Shown: positions 50,521-51,901 of the stretch, piece after piece
How positions within the stretch are numbered: the stretch's first letter is position 1
Layout of the letters: each line of letters starts with the position of its first letter
DNA from: an uncultured Myxococcales bacterium
Lineage (GTDB): Bacteria > Myxococcota_A > UBA9042 > CAIXZC01
DNA length: 51,901 bases
Assembly: GCA_903895725.1 (NCBI GenBank)
Contig: CAITUV010000063.1
Span: 1 to 51,901, forward strand
Direction: 5' to 3'
Program-made: the position numbers and the translations under genes
The notes under the pieces: generated by a model
Told to the model about the DNA's origin: nothing
The model's database searches: none
What the model saw: the letters and a program-made list of their open reading frames with translations, nothing else

Positions 50521-51901
50521 GTGTACCTGGATGAGAGAAATGTCTGGAATGGGGAGATGCCCGGCGATCTCCGGGCCGTAGTTCATCGACTCTCCAAGAA
50601 GGAGATCCCCTGCTACGTCGTCGGTCCCGCAGTCCGGGATGCCCTGCTTTCCGGAACCATGGACCGGACCCAGCGGATCGACCTCCTGGCCCTGGGCGGC
50701 AACATCCAGAAGGTTGAGAAGGTCCTCGATTCCTCGGCCGCGACGAACTTCTTCATCGGGCATCCCGAGCGGCTTCGGCGGAGCACGTCGGCGTTCAACG
50801 TGCAGGCCTCGGAGGACGGGGTGATCCTGCGCAAGCTCGTGATCTCCGCCGTGGCCGACGAGCGGGAGCTCAAGGACGAGATGGAGAAGAGGGAGGTCAC
50901 GGTCAACGCGGTGGCACTGTCGGGAACCGGGACCCTGTACGATCCGTTCGGCGGGCTCCCGGACCTCGAAGCCCAGCGGATCCGCCCCGTGCTGCCGCCG
51001 GCCCAGGCGTTCGTCCAGAAGCCGCTCTTCCTGGTCAAGGTCGCCAAGCACGTGGCGTTCCACGGCTACGAGGCCGACCCCGAGACCGAGGAGCTGGCCG
51101 TCCGTCACGCGACCAACATCCTGGACGTCCAGCCGGAGCGCATTCGTCCCGAGCTGGAGCGCCTCCTCGTGAACCTGTTTCCCGACCGCGGGCTCGACTT
51201 CCTGCAGCGGACCGGGATGTTGCCGCTGCTCCTTCCCGAGGTCCAGAGCCTGGTGGGCTTCAGCGAGTCCTGCGAGGTCCACCACAAGGACATCTGGGAG
51301 CACACCAAGAAGGTCGTGGCCCGCGCCAAACCGACCGCGGCCATCCGCTGGGCCGCTCTGCTCCACGACATCGGCAAGGCCTGGACCCGCTCCATCGATG
51401 CCGACGGGAGAGTCCACTTCTTCCGCCACGAAGACCTCGGGGCCATCCTGTTCACGGGCATCGCAGCACGGCTCACGCTGGATGAGCGCCTGTCCGAGCG
51501 GGTCCGGTTCCTCATCCGGAACCACTCCCGGATCAACATGTATGCAGCGGACTGGACCGATTCTGCGGTCCGTCGACTGGTGCGGGAGACGGGGGAGTAC
51601 TTCGAGGAGCTGCTGGCCCTCTCCCGGGCCGACATCACCTCCCGCCAGGAGCGTCGGGTGGAGGAGCTCAACCGCCTTCTGGACGAGCTCGGCCGACGGG
51701 TCGAGGATCTCCGGGCCGAGGATGCCCGCAAGCCGGTGCTCCCCAAGGGGGCCGGTGCGATCCTCATGCAGCACTTCGGGATTCCGGCCGGGCCACTCGT
51801 GGGACACATGCGCGACCTCCTCGAGCAGGCCATCCAGGACGGCCGTCTTCCCCCCGACCGCCCGGTCGAGGAGTACCTCGGGTTCCTCCAGGAGCTGATC
51901 C
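50521..51901 (+). CDS. CCA-adding-enzyme-like HD protein, degenerate NTase (partial)
   Basis: The gene starts at GTG 50521 after GAGGGGGACTGG and runs off the window end; 460 residues are visible. The order of parts matches tRNA nucleotidyltransferases with an HD domain: a head resembling YLVGGAVRD (here YVVGPAVRDALLSG, about residues 32-45), 'LYDPFGGLPDLEAQRIRPVL' near 145, and a C-terminal HD domain with HHKDIWEH and LLHDIGKAW (about 280). Key nucleotidyltransferase residues are lost: the DxD site reads RID, RRDFTINA reads KREVTVNA, and EDPLRxLR reads QKPLFLVK. The HD residues look intact. It may no longer add nucleotides; its present role is unknown. Confidence 0.82.
   Translation, partial: MYLDERNVWNGEMPGDLRAVVHRLSKKEIPCYVVGPAVRDALLSGTMDRTQRIDLLALGGNIQKVEKVLDSSAATNFFIGHPERLRRSTSAFNVQASEDGVILRKLVISAVADERELKDEMEKREVTVNAVALSGTGTLYDPFGGLPDLEAQRIRPVLPPAQAFVQKPLFLVKVAKHVAFHGYEADPETEELAVRHATNILDVQPERIRPELERLLVNLFPDRGLDFLQRTGMLPLLLPEVQSLVGFSESCEVHHKDIWEHTKKVVARAKPTAAIRWAALLHDIGKAWTRSIDADGRVHFFRHEDLGAILFTGIAARLTLDERLSERVRFLIRNHSRINMYAADWTDSAVRRLVRETGEYFEELLALSRADITSRQERRVEELNRLLDELGRRVEDLRAEDARKPVLPKGAGAILMQHFGIPAGPLVGHMRDLLEQAIQDGRLPPDRPVEEYLGFLQELI

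Overview
The window is high-GC DNA (about two thirds G+C), almost fully coding. It most resembles a myxobacterium-like member of the former Deltaproteobacteria (Myxococcota or a neighbouring uncultured lineage). Reasons: many secreted Cys-rich lipoproteins with acidic Asp/Pro/Val tethers behind the lipobox, MopE-type metal-binding repeats, 'CxGKxCGxDGCGG' Cys motifs, an IgGFc-binding-protein homologue, Kazal domains, and one protein ending in a MYXO-CTERM-like tail. The assignment is inference from family content. No rRNA, tRNA, CRISPR array, phage or transposase gene was seen.

Layout. 1-340: a 51-bp tandem repeat and a sigma70-type promoter. 338-5283 (+): a small secreted Cys protein, an OPT peptide transporter with a PqqD-like partner, and a membrane diguanylate cyclase. 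5366-12865 (-): a small unknown gene, then a tightly overlapping operon read from the MopE/lamin-tail surface protein through mtaB, rnc, an Elp3-like radical SAM gene and ribF to an M19 dipeptidase. 12997-14980 (-): carbamate kinase with a knotted carbamoyltransferase, a substrate-level ATP-forming pair. 15121-23187 (-): three large secreted proteins or lipoproteins. 23388-24197 (+): a poly-Gly Cys-rich lipoprotein followed by repeat element copy 1. 24667-36056 (+): an AsmA-like protein, TamB, an Omp85/TamA protein and a MYXO-CTERM-like protein. 35872-47376 (-): five genes, of which four encode surface lipoproteins (beta-propeller, TIG, IgGFc-binding). 47698-50175 (+): a very Cys-rich multi-Kazal lipoprotein followed by repeat element copy 2. 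50521-51901 (+): the start of a CCA-adding-enzyme-like HD protein whose nucleotidyltransferase motifs are degenerate; it runs off the window.

How the genes fit together. Much of the window builds or decorates the envelope. The TamB/Omp85/AsmA block would move lipid or assemble outer-membrane proteins. The many lipoproteins, with propeller, TIG, Kazal and IgGFc-like modules, would form a surface coat for adhesion or protease defence. The peptide transporter and dipeptidase point to peptide use, and the carbamoyltransferase/carbamate kinase pair to fermentation of a carbamoyl compound.

Most unusual signals: (i) two copies of a structured intergenic element with TAGGAC and GTCCTAT arrays, a GGC/GCC stem and a T-run, each directly after a Cys-rich lipoprotein gene; (ii) the degenerate nucleotidyltransferase-HD protein; (iii) the TamB operon with an added AsmA-like and a MYXO-CTERM-like gene, and a REP-like insert inside tamB; (iv) the carbamoyltransferase with an HPMPIDRG substrate loop.
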